This document shows positions 41,523-50,267 of a stretch of 54,667 nucleotides of DNA, piece by piece. Each line of letters begins with the position of its first letter. Within the stretch, counting starts at the first letter, position 1. Below the pieces are notes generated by a model. That model did no database searches. It was not told where the DNA came from and saw nothing but the letters and a program-made list of their open reading frames with translations. A program made the position numbers and the translations under genes. This DNA is from an uncultured Mediterraneibacter sp. GTDB lineage: Bacteria; Bacillota; Clostridia; Lachnospirales; Lachnospiraceae. The stretch is from positions 1 through 54,667 of the forward strand of contig CAKRWZ010000004.1 of assembly GCA_934418295.1 (NCBI GenBank), read 5' to 3'.

Positions 41523-42428
41523 TTAAAGTTTCAAATCTGTACCACTGGCTTTAGCTTCCAGTATTTTCTTGATAATCTCTGCAATATGCGCACCAGCCTC
41601 TGCCGGAACGGTTCCTTCTGCATGGATGTTGGATACAACAGTTCTTCTTGCCTCAGGCATTCCGACTGTAGCTTTGTATGCGATGTATGCAGACATGGAG
41701 TTTGCAGTGATAAGACCCGGACGCTCTCCGATCAGTACGCAGGTAACGTCTGCTCCTGTGATCTCGGAAACCTGATCCATAACACCAACACGTCCATATT
41801 TTACAAAGAACGGAGTTCCAACTTTGATTCCATAGCTCTTCAGACCCTGTTCGATAGCCGGAAGAACATCTCCAACGTTTGCTGCTACTGCTGCAGAACT
41901 CAGACCGTCAGATACATAAATCTGAACTGTCGGATTTTTCTCGCATTTTTCAGCAACCACTTTTGCACCCTCATCGCTGAGCATACGACCCAGGTCAGGT
42001 CTTGTCAGGTAAGTATCTTTGCTGTCACATTTTGTCTGAACAGTAAAGAGTCCCATTTTATCAACGAAATCCTGGTCTACATCTGAGAATACAGCGTCCT
42101 GAGCTGCTGCATGGGCTGCTCTGAACTCCAGTACAGGCAATGTTTTGTAACGAGCGCCTGCTTTGCCGATACCAAGACGGCAAGGAGCATACTGTTTCAG
42201 ATCATAGAATGCTTCTCCGTTTACCGGGTTTTCTACCAGATACTGTTTTTTCAGGTCAATTGCTGCCACGTCTTCCCAACAGCCGTCTTCGATCTCCGGT
42301 GCTTTTTCTGCCGGCGCATCAGTTGCAGGAGCTGCAGCTGTATCAGCTGCAGGAGCCGCAGCTGTGTTTTCCAGATTTATTTCTGATAAAACCTGCGCGA
42401 TAATATCTTTTAAATCTTTTTCGTTCAT
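41523..42428 (-). CDS. eutC: Ethanolamine ammonia-lyase small subunit EutC
   Basis: 301-aa small subunit of the adenosylcobalamin-dependent ethanolamine ammonia-lyase, which converts ethanolamine to acetaldehyde and ammonia. The N-terminus MNEKDLKDIIAQVLSEINLE is an amphipathic encapsulation-like helix, joined by an Ala-rich linker (about 22-42) to the catalytic domain with LGIGKAGARYKTLPVLEFRAAHAAAQDAVFSDV (about 80-112), RPDLGRMLSDEGAK and VLIGERPGLITANSMSAYIAYKATVGMPEARRTVVSNIH (about 225-265). The gene lies 13 bp after eutB. Confidence 0.97.
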   Translation of the reverse strand: MNEKDLKDIIAQVLSEINLENTAAAPAADTAAAPATDAPAEKAPEIEDGCWEDVAAIDLKKQYLVENPVNGEAFYDLKQYAPCRLGIGKAGARYKTLPVLEFRAAHAAAQDAVFSDVDQDFVDKMGLFTVQTKCDSKDTYLTRPDLGRMLSDEGAKVVAEKCEKNPTVQIYVSDGLSSAAVAANVGDVLPAIEQGLKSYGIKVGTPFFVKYGRVGVMDQVSEITGADVTCVLIGERPGLITANSMSAYIAYKATVGMPEARRTVVSNIHAEGTVPAEAGAHIAEIIKKILEAKASGTDLKL

Positions 42429-42441
42429 ATGCTACACCCCC

Positions 42442-43812
42442 TTATTTAGTCAAGAATACGGAAGCATCTCCGGCCAGCGGTGTCAGCTTACCATCTTTAG
42501 AGAATCCCATTTTTTCAAGCCATGCGTCAAATTCCGGAATCGGACGAAGTCCAAATACCTCACGCAGAGCCGGTGTCTCATGATAACCGGTACACTGGTA
42601 CATCAGCATACAGTCATCTCCTTCCGGAATAGCCATGATGTAGTTACATCCGGCAGCCACCAGAAGTGTTGCCAGGTTTTCGATATCATTCTGGTCTGTC
42701 TTCATGTGGTTTGTATAACATGCGTCACATCCCATCGGGATACCGGAAAGTTTACCCATGAAGTGGTCTTCCAGACCTGCACGTGTTACCTGTTTAGAAT
42801 CATACAGGTACTCCGGTCCGATAAATCCTACTACGGTATTTACAAGGAATGGCTGATAATGTCTTGCCAGACCATAACATCTTGCTTCCATTGTCAACTG
42901 ATCCCATCCGTTATGTGCTTCGGATGAAAGCTCGGAACCCTGTCCTGTTTCAAAGTACATTACGTTCGGTCCTGTACATGTAGCTTCGCGGAGCATCATG
43001 TCATGACCTTCCTGCAGCATGTGTCCGTTCAGACCAAATGCTTCGTTACCTTTCTGAGATCCTGCGATAGACTGGAACATCAGATCGATCGGAGCATGAA
43101 GCTTATCCATAGCTTCCATCTGTGTGGTTACATGAGCCAGTACACAGATCTGTGTCGGGATTTCCCATTTGTTCTTGAACTCATCAAAGCTCTTCAGAAT
43201 TCTTGCAACACTTTCTACGGAATCATCAACCGGGTTCAGACCCAGAACGGCGTCTCCACATCCATAGGAGAAACCTTCCATTGTAGAAGCCATGATACCT
43301 TTCGGATCATCGGTTGTGTGGTTCGGCTGCAGACGGGAAGAGAATGTTCCCGGAAGACCGATCGTCGTGTTACAGTGTGCGGTAATTGTAATTTTCTTTG
43401 CGCCGTATACCAGGTCCAGGTTTGTCATCAGTTTACAAACTGCTGATACCATCTCGCTGGTAAGACCGCGGGATGCACGTTTGATCATCTCGCCTGTTGT
43501 GTTCTCGTCCAGGATCCACTCGCGAAGTTCTGCTACTGTCCAGCCCTTCATTTCTTTGTAGATCGTCTCATTGATGTCATCCTGAATAATTCTTGTTACT
43601 TCGTCGTCCTCATATGGAACTGCAGGAGTATTCCGCAGATCTTCCAATGTAATATGAGAAAGGACAACTTTTGCTGCCACACGCTCTTCAGCGCTTTCTG
43701 CAGCGATGCCTGCCAGTCTGTCTCCAGACTTTTCCTCGTTGGCTTTCGCCATTACTTCGCAAAGTGACTTGAATTCATACACTTTACCAAATAACTTTGT
43801 CTTTAAAACCAA
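42442..43812 (-). CDS. eutB: Ethanolamine ammonia-lyase large subunit EutB
   Basis: 456-aa TIM-barrel subunit of ethanolamine ammonia-lyase, binding substrate and adenosylcobalamin with EutC. Segments seen include ANEEKSGDRLAGIAAES, KKITITAHCNTTIGLPGTFSSRLQPNHTTDD (near 150-180), FETGQGSELSSEAHNGWDQLTMEARCYGLARHY (near 290-322), and MAIPEGDDCMLMYQCTGYHETPALREVFGL near the C-terminus. I start it at a TTG at 43812, with an AGAGG eight bases upstream, because the protein then begins MVLKTKLFGKVYEFK, matching the start of E. coli EutB. An upstream GTG would add three residues. Confidence 0.96.
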   Translation of the reverse strand: MVLKTKLFGKVYEFKSLCEVMAKANEEKSGDRLAGIAAESAEERVAAKVVLSHITLEDLRNTPAVPYEDDEVTRIIQDDINETIYKEMKGWTVAELREWILDENTTGEMIKRASRGLTSEMVSAVCKLMTNLDLVYGAKKITITAHCNTTIGLPGTFSSRLQPNHTTDDPKGIMASTMEGFSYGCGDAVLGLNPVDDSVESVARILKSFDEFKNKWEIPTQICVLAHVTTQMEAMDKLHAPIDLMFQSIAGSQKGNEAFGLNGHMLQEGHDMMLREATCTGPNVMYFETGQGSELSSEAHNGWDQLTMEARCYGLARHYQPFLVNTVVGFIGPEYLYDSKQVTRAGLEDHFMGKLSGIPMGCDACYTNHMKTDQNDIENLATLLVAAGCNYIMAIPEGDDCMLMYQCTGYHETPALREVFGLRPIPEFDAWLEKMGFSKDGKLTPLAGDASVFLTK

Positions 43813-43879
43813 TATCCTCACCTCTACCTTTCTATTATTTCCACTCTTTTTACAGAGGGATTAACAAAATTATGTGTTG

Positions 43880-45313
43880 TTACAGGGAATTGAACACCAA
43901 TGTTTTTGTAACAACCGGAACCACTCGGCCACTTCCCATCGGTTCTCCGATGTCGATATAATCGCCATTCTGTACGTTGATCCCATCAATACAGATTACA
44001 TCCTTTTTACGTTCTAGTAAAAAGTTTATAGCATTTCCAAGTACCTTTGCGATATCCTGCTCTACCACCAAGATCAACGGATGTTTGCTTTTGATCACAT
44101 CCTGAGCGCTTTCAATGATGTCCTTTGCCAGCTCCTGCACCGCAGCAAATCCCATATGGTATTCACCTGAAAATGCAATCGCCACTCTTTCCATCTCGCC
44201 TTCGCTCTTATAGAGATCCAGCATGCTCTGTACGGAACGCTTGAAGCTTTCTGATTCTTTTTCATCCTGGAGGCTCACCTTACATACCGGAATGTTTTTA
44301 ATCGGTAATTCACCAGATGCATAACTAATGGTGCTTCCGCTGACATTCGTTGTATGTGAACCGGCTCCGACTACCGTTGCACGGATCGTCTCCACCGCAG
44401 GATAAACGTTTGCCTCTTTAAAGGCCTGGTTTTCACGGATCGCTCTTCCGAGGAGCACTCCGATATCCCCATATTCAAATGTATTTTTAAAATCTGTTCG
44501 ATTGACACAGTCTGCAACACCACCGGAAAATGTGATGCCCGTGATTTTCGGTTCGTCCGGTAAGGGTTCACCGTCATTTGTGTACATCTCGGCATGCATC
44601 GCATCGGCCGGCTTCAGATGAAGCCCCATTGCCAATTGATCTGCCATCAACTCACAGACTTTGTACAGCTTTCCTTCATCCGCAGCATCTCCCACATTGA
44701 TCTGGATCTGATGCTCTGCCGCCAATTTTTTGATCTTATGGAAAATATAAGAAATCTTTCCGTTTTCCACTTTGATCAGCCGTCCGCCGATATCCATGCA
44801 GCTTGTCCCGCGGAGGGCACCCTTCTGGAAGAATGCCACATTACTGGTTCCGCCGCCCATGTCAATATTGGCAATAACCTCTCGCTTTTCTTCCGACAGT
44901 ACATCTGCTCCGGCACCTTTTGCCGAAAGCACCGATTCCAGATCCGGTCCTGCCGTAGCGACTACAAACTCGCCAGCCATATCACTCAGACCGGCAAGTA
45001 CCGTATTGGCATTCGACTTCCTCGCCGTCTCACCGGTAATGATGACCGCTCCGGTTTTCAGATCCTCCGGTTTGATCCCTGCGGCCTTGTATTCAGCTTT
45101 GACGATCTCCTGCACCTTTGCTCCATCAATCTCATTTTGGGACAAGAGCGGAGTAAAGTAAATCTTGCTCCGGTAGATGACTTCTTTTTCTACAATATCA
45201 ATCCTCGGCACCGTATAACTGGTTGCCCTGTTTTCCAGGACAAGTCTGCTGAAAATCAGCTGAGTGGTCGATGTTCCAATATCAATACCCACACTGAGTA
45301 TTTCTTCACGCAA
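43880..45313 (-). CDS. eutA: Ethanolamine ammonia-lyase reactivase EutA
   Basis: 477-aa ASKHA ATPase that removes damaged cobalamin from the lyase using ATP. The N-terminal phosphate motif is VGIDIGTSTTQLIFSRL (about 8-24), then ANIDMGGGTSNVAFFQKGAL (about 147-166) and ITGITFSGGVADCVN (about 255-269). These match EutA across its length. It lies between eutP (46 bp) and eutB (67 bp) on the same strand. Confidence 0.95.
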   Translation of the reverse strand: MREEILSVGIDIGTSTTQLIFSRLVLENRATSYTVPRIDIVEKEVIYRSKIYFTPLLSQNEIDGAKVQEIVKAEYKAAGIKPEDLKTGAVIITGETARKSNANTVLAGLSDMAGEFVVATAGPDLESVLSAKGAGADVLSEEKREVIANIDMGGGTSNVAFFQKGALRGTSCMDIGGRLIKVENGKISYIFHKIKKLAAEHQIQINVGDAADEGKLYKVCELMADQLAMGLHLKPADAMHAEMYTNDGEPLPDEPKITGITFSGGVADCVNRTDFKNTFEYGDIGVLLGRAIRENQAFKEANVYPAVETIRATVVGAGSHTTNVSGSTISYASGELPIKNIPVCKVSLQDEKESESFKRSVQSMLDLYKSEGEMERVAIAFSGEYHMGFAAVQELAKDIIESAQDVIKSKHPLILVVEQDIAKVLGNAINFLLERKKDVICIDGINVQNGDYIDIGEPMGSGRVVPVVTKTLVFNSL

Positions 45314-45359
45314 AACTTTTACCTCCTCCGACTGTTACCGTCTGTCATTTTTATCATAG

Positions 45360-45830
45360 TTATTTTACTGTTACTTTGTTCGTCAATGCAAACTCATCTT
45401 TTTTCTCATCAAAGTATTTGATCAACTCTGTAAAGCCCTTGCCTTCATAGCTGCTGGTCACAAATACCTTTCTCGCTCCCGCAAACTGAAGATATTTCGT
45501 TGCATTATAAATTTGTTTTTCCGTTCCCAGATCGCTTTTGGTCACGATTCCGATACACGGTTTTGCGAATCTGCTCGCAAACCCCGGCGAAAACATAGTT
45601 CCTCTCTCGTTTGCCGCCTGTACGAGTACGATCAGGTTTGCATCTGCTGCCGATACTGAAAGGGCACCTCTCAAATATGCCTGCTCCAGATATTCTCCAG
45701 GGGTATCAATGACATCGCCATTTACCACCTGTACCGTCTGGGTCTTATGGTAATTGAGATCCTCCTGATTCAGATACTGACAGAGTGTCGTTTTCCCAGC
45801 CATGGAACGTCCTATAAATATCATTCGCAT
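45360..45830 (-). CDS. eutP: EutP P-loop protein
   Basis: 156-aa Ras-like P-loop NTPase fold. The Walker A is FIGRSMAGKTTL (about 4-15), the G3-like segment VIDTPGEYLEQAYLRGAL (about 41-58), and the G4-like GIVTKSDL (about 93-100). EutP of Salmonella has been reported as an acetate kinase, which would turn acetyl-phosphate from PduL into ATP and acetate. No AckA is in the window, so EutP or EutQ may fill that step. It follows the second eutS by 55 bp. Confidence 0.93.
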   Translation of the reverse strand: MRMIFIGRSMAGKTTLCQYLNQEDLNYHKTQTVQVVNGDVIDTPGEYLEQAYLRGALSVSAADANLIVLVQAANERGTMFSPGFASRFAKPCIGIVTKSDLGTEKQIYNATKYLQFAGARKVFVTSSYEGKGFTELIKYFDEKKDEFALTNKVTVK

Positions 45831-45885
45831 TTCAAGTTTCCTCCAACACGTCTTACTTTTTATCAGTGAGTGTCTGTTACACTCA

Positions 45886-46248
45886 TCAGGATCTCGTCAT
45901 CTGAGTCGGCGTATATCCCATCTCTTTACAAAGCACATCCATTACGCCTTGCAGTGCTGTCTCCACATCGGCTACCAGTCCGGTAATGATCAGGGAGCCG
46001 TTGAAACGATCCACGAACCCTACCGTTATCCCTGCTGCTTTACTGGCAACATCCGACGCAATGATCGCTCCCTCACTGGGCGTGATCGTCAAGATGCCAA
46101 GAGCACCTTCTGCATCAATCAAGCCGATCTTTTCAAACAGCTGCGGAACCGGAGAGGGAATCACATGCGCCAGCGTCACCTGCTTACCAGGTACAGATTC
46201 TTGTACAACTCGCAGCTTTCCTTCGTGTTCTCCGTCTGTTGTATACAT
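45886..46248 (-). CDS. eutS: EutS shell protein, copy 2
   Basis: 120-aa circularly permuted BMC-domain protein, forming bent hexamers. The core is RVVQESVPGKQVTLAHVIPSPVP (about 11-33), then GALGILTITPSEGAIIASDVASKAAGITVGFVDRFNGSLIITG (about 45-87) and ending GYTPTQMTRS. It is about 60-70 percent identical by eye to the copy 68 bp upstream, and unlike eutM the two have clearly diverged, so they may build mixed hexamers. Confidence 0.94.
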   Translation of the reverse strand: MYTTDGEHEGKLRVVQESVPGKQVTLAHVIPSPVPQLFEKIGLIDAEGALGILTITPSEGAIIASDVASKAAGITVGFVDRFNGSLIITGLVADVETALQGVMDVLCKEMGYTPTQMTRS

Positions 46249-46316
46249 GTAGATGCCACCTCTTTTCTGACGTATCTTCGTCTGTTTTTATTTTCGTTCC
46301 TCTCTGCTTTCTGCCC

Positions 46317-46664
46317 TTACGATCTTGTGATCGGTGCCGGCGTAAAGCCCATAGAATCACACAATACAGACATTACATCATTAAGAGCTGCCTCTACTCC
46401 AGCCACATCTCCGCTGATGATCAGGGAACCGTTAAAACGATCCACAAAACCAATTTCGATATCTGCTGCTTTGCTGGCAACATCTGCTGCGATGATCGCC
46501 GCTTCACTCGGCGTGATCGTAAAAATACCGATCGCTCCTGTGCCGTCGATCATTCCCATTTTTTCATAAAGGATTGGAACCGGAGAGGGAATCACATGAG
46601 CCAGTGTTACCTGCTTGCCAGGTACAAACTCTTGTATAATTCGCTGTTTCTTTTCTTCTGCCAT
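46317..46664 (-). CDS. eutS: EutS shell protein, copy 1
   Basis: 115-aa circularly permuted BMC-domain protein with QEFVPGKQVTLAHVIPSPVPILYEKMG (about 11-37) and FTITPSEAAIIAADVASKAADIEIGFVDRFNGSLIISGDVAGVEAAL. EutS is usually the first shell gene of eut operons, as here behind the alcohol dehydrogenase (23 bp after its stop). The next gene is a second, diverged eutS. Confidence 0.95.
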   Translation of the reverse strand: MAEEKKQRIIQEFVPGKQVTLAHVIPSPVPILYEKMGMIDGTGAIGIFTITPSEAAIIAADVASKAADIEIGFVDRFNGSLIISGDVAGVEAALNDVMSVLCDSMGFTPAPITRS

Positions 46665-46687
46665 GTCGCCTAACCTCCTCTTCCTTT

Positions 46688-47893
46688 TTAAATATTAACC
46701 TGCCTTCCAAGATACGCTGTAATATACAGCTCCCGTACCTCTTCTGCCGTCGGGACTCTTGGGTTTCCAGCCGTGCAGGTATCATTCAGGGCGCTTTCCA
46801 CCATTTCGTCCAGTACAGCGTCAAACTCTTCCCTGGAAATCCCCAGGTTACAGATCCGATCCGGTATGTTCAGACGGAGAATATACTGTCTGAGCGACCG
46901 TATCAAATTCAGGCAGCTCGCTCTTACACTGGAAGAACTGAGCGAAAGCACCTTCGCAAGCTCTGCATAGCGGCAGGCAATCGGAGTCAGAGAGTCATGG
47001 CATCCGGCATTGTACGCCATTACATAAGGAAGTAAAACAGCGTTCGCCCTTCCATGCGGAATATGGAAATGCGAACCAAGGGCATGAGCCATTCCATGGT
47101 TCAGTCCAAGACCAGAATTGTTAAATGCGATTCCGGCAAGACAAGACGCATCGTGCACTTTCTGCCGTGCCGCCAGATCGGATGGATTTTTATAAACCTG
47201 ATGCAGGTTTTCATACACCAGTCTGGCTGCCTTTTCTGCAGCCGCATCCGTAAAGTCATCCGCCGTTCCTGTTACATAGGCCTCTATGGCATGGGTCAAC
47301 ACATCGATCCCCGCATCTGCTGTTACTGACGGTGGTACCGTCACGCAAAGCTCAGCATCAAGAAGTACCATATCTGGTAGCATCTCATCGTCGTGTATCG
47401 GATATTTGGTTGCTTCCTTCTCATCTGTGATTACAGCATAGGAAGACACTTCCGTGCCCGTTCCGCTGGTAGTCGGAATTGCAACGAACCGACGGTTCGT
47501 CTTTCCCTGATGCTTTGCAAGCAGATAACACATCGCTTTCGCCGCATCAATCGCCGATCCTCCTCCGAAGCCATACACAGTGTCCGGCTGAAACTCTGCC
47601 AGTATATTTACGCCTTCGGCCACCATCTCCATATTAGGTTCCCCTGTAACACCCGCAAAGATTCTGTACTCAATTCCCTTCTGCATCATTGGCACTGTCA
47701 GATACTCATCCATTTTGTTTTCATGCATAAAATGATCTGTCACGATCAAAGCCTTGGTCGTGCCAGCAAGAACTGTATCCAGATTCTCTTTCGTACAATA
47801 AATACGCGGTCTTACATAAAATTGTTTCATAGTTACTTCTTTCTCGTCCTTTTCCGACTTTCTGTAAAGTTGTTCAATTGAAAAATGAGGCAA
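46688..47893 (-). CDS. eutG: Iron-type alcohol dehydrogenase EutG with N-terminal extension
   Basis: Group III iron-dependent alcohol dehydrogenase reducing acetaldehyde to ethanol and regenerating NAD inside the shell. Nucleotide loop GFGGGSAIDAAKAMCYLLA, PTTSGTGTEVSSYAVI, and the metal His segments THAIEAYV and GLNHGMAHALGSHFHIPHGRANA are intact. Two starts are plausible: a TTG at 47893 with a strong AAAGGAG nine bases upstream, giving 401 aa with an N-terminal segment MPHFSIEQLYRKSEKDEKEV that may be a targeting helix, or the ATG at 47830 (380 aa) where the enzyme fold begins. I list the longer form because its ribosome binding site is better. It is first in the eut operon. Confidence 0.9.
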   Translation of the reverse strand: MPHFSIEQLYRKSEKDEKEVTMKQFYVRPRIYCTKENLDTVLAGTTKALIVTDHFMHENKMDEYLTVPMMQKGIEYRIFAGVTGEPNMEMVAEGVNILAEFQPDTVYGFGGGSAIDAAKAMCYLLAKHQGKTNRRFVAIPTTSGTGTEVSSYAVITDEKEATKYPIHDDEMLPDMVLLDAELCVTVPPSVTADAGIDVLTHAIEAYVTGTADDFTDAAAEKAARLVYENLHQVYKNPSDLAARQKVHDASCLAGIAFNNSGLGLNHGMAHALGSHFHIPHGRANAVLLPYVMAYNAGCHDSLTPIACRYAELAKVLSLSSSSVRASCLNLIRSLRQYILRLNIPDRICNLGISREEFDAVLDEMVESALNDTCTAGNPRVPTAEEVRELYITAYLGRQVNI

Positions 47894-48028
47894 TTTCCCT
47901 TTCTCCTTTATCCAAATATGGTGTGTTTCTCAGGATTTTTGTTCCTAACGAACACTTTTCACAGCTTATTCTTACCAATTCGGACAAATTCAAACAGAAA
48001 AACAGAGTTTCCCCCATCTTCCGAACAC

Positions 48029-48059
48029 ATTATAGGCTATTGTGTTGCACAAAGGTCAA
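48029..48059 (-). promoter_or_regulatory. MerR-type promoter/operator of the eut operon (19-bp spacer)
   Basis: On the minus strand TTGACC (48059-48054) and a perfect TATAAT (48034-48029) are 19 bp apart. The spacer carries the dyad TTGTGCAACACAA. Overlong 19-bp spacers with a central dyad are diagnostic of promoters activated by DNA distortion by MerR-family regulators. The site shares TTGACCTTTGT with the promoter at 49235-49265, next to a merR gene. The transcript starts about 130 bases before the eutG start. Confidence 0.82.
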
Positions 48060-48130
48060 CCGTTTCCATCTGATTAAATATCACCGACCAAAAAAGGCTC
48101 ACCGAACCTTTTTGTCGTGTGCTTAGCAAC

Positions 48131-48166
48131 AAAAAGGCTAACGGCCACAGTCAATAGCCGTTAGCC
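48131..48166 (-). terminator. Terminator after the kinase gene at 48229
   Basis: A perfect 10-bp stem (48136-48145 against 48157-48166, GGCTAACGGC type) with an 11-nt loop is followed by TTTTTG on the minus strand. It separates the kinase transcript from the eut promoter. The remaining bases of the 47894-48228 gap hold only the eut promoter and leader. Confidence 0.85.
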
Positions 48167-48228
48167 CGTTAGCCCGTTTAATCTGTCAGTTCGTTAACTT
48201 GCTTTCAATATGTATATTTTCTATACAA

Positions 48229-49182
48229 TTATTTAGAGATGATTGCAAGGTAATCTGCAAACTTCGGATCATTCATGTAAGCTTTTCCTAATTTTGCACG
48301 ATCCAAGCCGTAATCCCAGTAGATCTCACGCTCTTTGCCGTTTGCCATCTGTACCAGTGACCATACTGACCAGTATGTACAATACAGGAATCTACCAACC
48401 ATAACGCGAGCTCTTTCTTCTTCTGTCGGCTCTCCGCCAAAGTAGGATGTCAGCCATACTTCTGTCATCTCGTCATCCATCTCGTTCTCTGTAAGAGGAC
48501 CTGCTGCATCATAGTAAGGATCGTTCTGTCCGCCGTACTCCCAGTCGATCAATTTCATTGTTGTTCCGTCATACATGAAGTTCTCAGCAAGAACGTCATT
48601 GTGGCACGGTCCAAGTGCCGGCGGATTTTTCTCGTAAGCTGCAGCGATCTTAAGAACTGTAGCGTAGATCTCATCCCATCCTTCGTATCTCTCGTCAAAT
48701 CCTTTGTCTTCCAGGATCTTAACATAATCTTTGATTCCCTGAACCGGATCCATAGCTCCTTTGAACTGGATACCAGATGTATGATACATACGAACCAGTT
48801 TAGCTGCTTTAGATACTACATCTTTGTTTTTCTGGAAGTCTTCCAGGTGGCATGTAGGCAGCTCGATGAACTCAGAAATCTGAGAACCTGTTTTCTCATC
48901 GAAGAAGTAAACTTCCGGAGCGATTCCAAGTCCGCCCATTTTTGTTGCGTTGTATTTCTCTGCAGAACGGTCAATGTATTCGCCTGTACCTGCACCAGCA
49001 AGTCTCATAACGACTTTCTTTCCGTCATCATAAACGATCTTAAAACTCTTGTTTGTCAGACCACCAGCCAGGAAGCTGATTTCTGCAACTTTTCTTCCAA
49101 GAATTCTTTCAGACAGGTCTACAAGATCCATAAATGGTGTGATCTCGTTTGCTGCAAGATGTTCCCAAAAATTTTTTTCCAT
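48229..49182 (-). CDS. Choline/ethanolamine-kinase-like phosphotransferase (kinase 5, divergent)
   Basis: 317-aa LicA-like protein of the choline kinase/APH fold. AGGLTNKSFKIV (about 39-50), a conserved Lys in KKVVMRLAGAG, the Brenner motif CHNDVLAENFMYDG (near 190-203) and MKLIDWEYGGQNDPYYDAAG near 207-226 are present, so the catalytic Asp and metal Asp are kept. It is the most divergent of the six paralogs, lacking the common PWHDRM and LQHMW tail segments, and looks closest to classical LicA choline kinases. GGAGG lies nine bases before the ATG. It is transcribed from its own MerR-type promoter directly downstream of merR. Confidence 0.87.
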   Translation of the reverse strand: MEKNFWEHLAANEITPFMDLVDLSERILGRKVAEISFLAGGLTNKSFKIVYDDGKKVVMRLAGAGTGEYIDRSAEKYNATKMGGLGIAPEVYFFDEKTGSQISEFIELPTCHLEDFQKNKDVVSKAAKLVRMYHTSGIQFKGAMDPVQGIKDYVKILEDKGFDERYEGWDEIYATVLKIAAAYEKNPPALGPCHNDVLAENFMYDGTTMKLIDWEYGGQNDPYYDAAGPLTENEMDDEMTEVWLTSYFGGEPTEEERARVMVGRFLYCTYWSVWSLVQMANGKEREIYWDYGLDRAKLGKAYMNDPKFADYLAIISK

Positions 49183-49234
49183 GTTTCTCTTCCTCCATAA
49201 AAGTATTAAAAAATAATAATTTTTTTACATTAAC

Positions 49235-49265
49235 ATGGTACCGCCTTGTGCAGGACAAAGGTCAA
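49235..49265 (-). promoter_or_regulatory. MerR-type promoter/operator of kinase 5 (19-bp spacer)
   Basis: On the minus strand TTGACC (49265-49260) and TACCAT (49240-49235) are separated by 19 bp. The spacer has the dyad TTGTCCTGCACAA flanked by CC and GG. It shares the TTGACCTTTGT half with the eut promoter at 48029-48059 and has the same geometry. The site lies just past the end of merR, the expected regulator. Confidence 0.82.
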
Positions 49266-49273
49266 TAGATTTT

Positions 49274-50152
49274 TCAGATTTTGCCATCCTCCAAGTCCGC
49301 TATATTATTCACAATCTCGCCCTTTACAGGCACCTGGATTTCCAGCAGAGTCTCCTCTCTGTTTTGTGTCAATGTTACATCTATTTTATATACCTGATAG
49401 ATCGGGCCATCGATCGTCAGGTCGTTTTCTTTCATATATTCTTTTACTTTTTCGAAACAGACATCGTACTTTTCCAGTCTTCCGCCTCTGTATTCCATAC
49501 ACAGGTAATTTCCCGCCGGAGCCGCCTGCATGATCTTATCCGCTTCCGGTTTTACTTCTTCCTCCTCCACAAATACGATCGGAACTCCCGGTATATACTC
49601 CTCACTTTGCTCCAAAATCTCTTCCCCTGCACAGATGCCCACACTATCCGTAGCAAGAACCGGGGCGATATCCTTCAAATATCCCTCCAATTTCGTAATG
49701 GCATATGTATGCTTGTTTGGTCCGCCCGCTTTTTCACCGAAAGTAATCAGGCGCCTTTCCGGTATATACCGTATATGCGGCGCTTCCGTTTCCTGAACCG
49801 CGGTAAGTTCTCCCAAATACGCCAGCTTATGTGCAATGTTTCTGCACAACGACAAGTTTCTTTCAATATCATCTTGAAGACGCGAATAATATTGTGCCAA
49901 CATCTTTACCGATTTTTGAAGATTACACCCTTCCAGATAATTTTGTATCTCCTGCACCGACATGCCAAGATCTCTCAATTCGCGAATCACTCCAAGTTCT
50001 TCACTTTGTCGGATCGTATAATAGCGATATCTCGTCTGCGGATCGATATACGCCGGCTTGAGCAGGCCCACCCGATCATAATAGCGAAGGGTTTCACTGG
50101 ATACCTTTCTCAACTTCGCCAGCTCTGTAATAGATATGTATTTCTCCTCCAT
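49274..50152 (-). CDS. MerR-family regulator with GyrI/BmrR-like effector domain
   Basis: 292-aa transcription factor. The N-terminal MerR helix-turn-helix and wing are YISITELAKLRKVSSETLRYYDRVGLLKPAYIDPQTRYRYYT (about 5-46), then a dimerisation coiled coil (about 75-115). The C-terminal half (about 125-285) is a GyrI-like/BmrR effector-binding domain for small, often cationic or amphipathic ligands. No cysteines for metal sensing are placed as in metal-type MerR proteins. It is flanked by kinase genes and by two 19-bp-spacer promoters, one for kinase 5 and one for the eut operon. A choline- or ethanolamine-like ligand is plausible; no EutVW sensor is present to do this job. Confidence 0.9.
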   Translation of the reverse strand: MEEKYISITELAKLRKVSSETLRYYDRVGLLKPAYIDPQTRYRYYTIRQSEELGVIRELRDLGMSVQEIQNYLEGCNLQKSVKMLAQYYSRLQDDIERNLSLCRNIAHKLAYLGELTAVQETEAPHIRYIPERRLITFGEKAGGPNKHTYAITKLEGYLKDIAPVLATDSVGICAGEEILEQSEEYIPGVPIVFVEEEEVKPEADKIMQAAPAGNYLCMEYRGGRLEKYDVCFEKVKEYMKENDLTIDGPIYQVYKIDVTLTQNREETLLEIQVPVKGEIVNNIADLEDGKI

Positions 50153-50207
50153 ATCTCTATTTCCTCTCCTTAGTACTTTACTCTCTTTTCCCCTAATTTT
50201 CTTTTTG

Positions 50208-50223
50208 GGACAAACCTTTGTCC
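50208..50223. promoter_or_regulatory. Palindromic site upstream of merR, likely MerR-related operator
   Basis: GGACAAACCTTTGTCC is a perfect 7-2-7 palindrome, 56 bp before the merR start codon. Its half ACCTTTGTCC recurs in the kinase 5 promoter spacer, so autoregulation by the MerR protein is likely. Confidence 0.6.
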
Positions 50224-50267
50224 AAGACCCATTTCTTTATAAATAAAAAATACAACCTATGATAATT

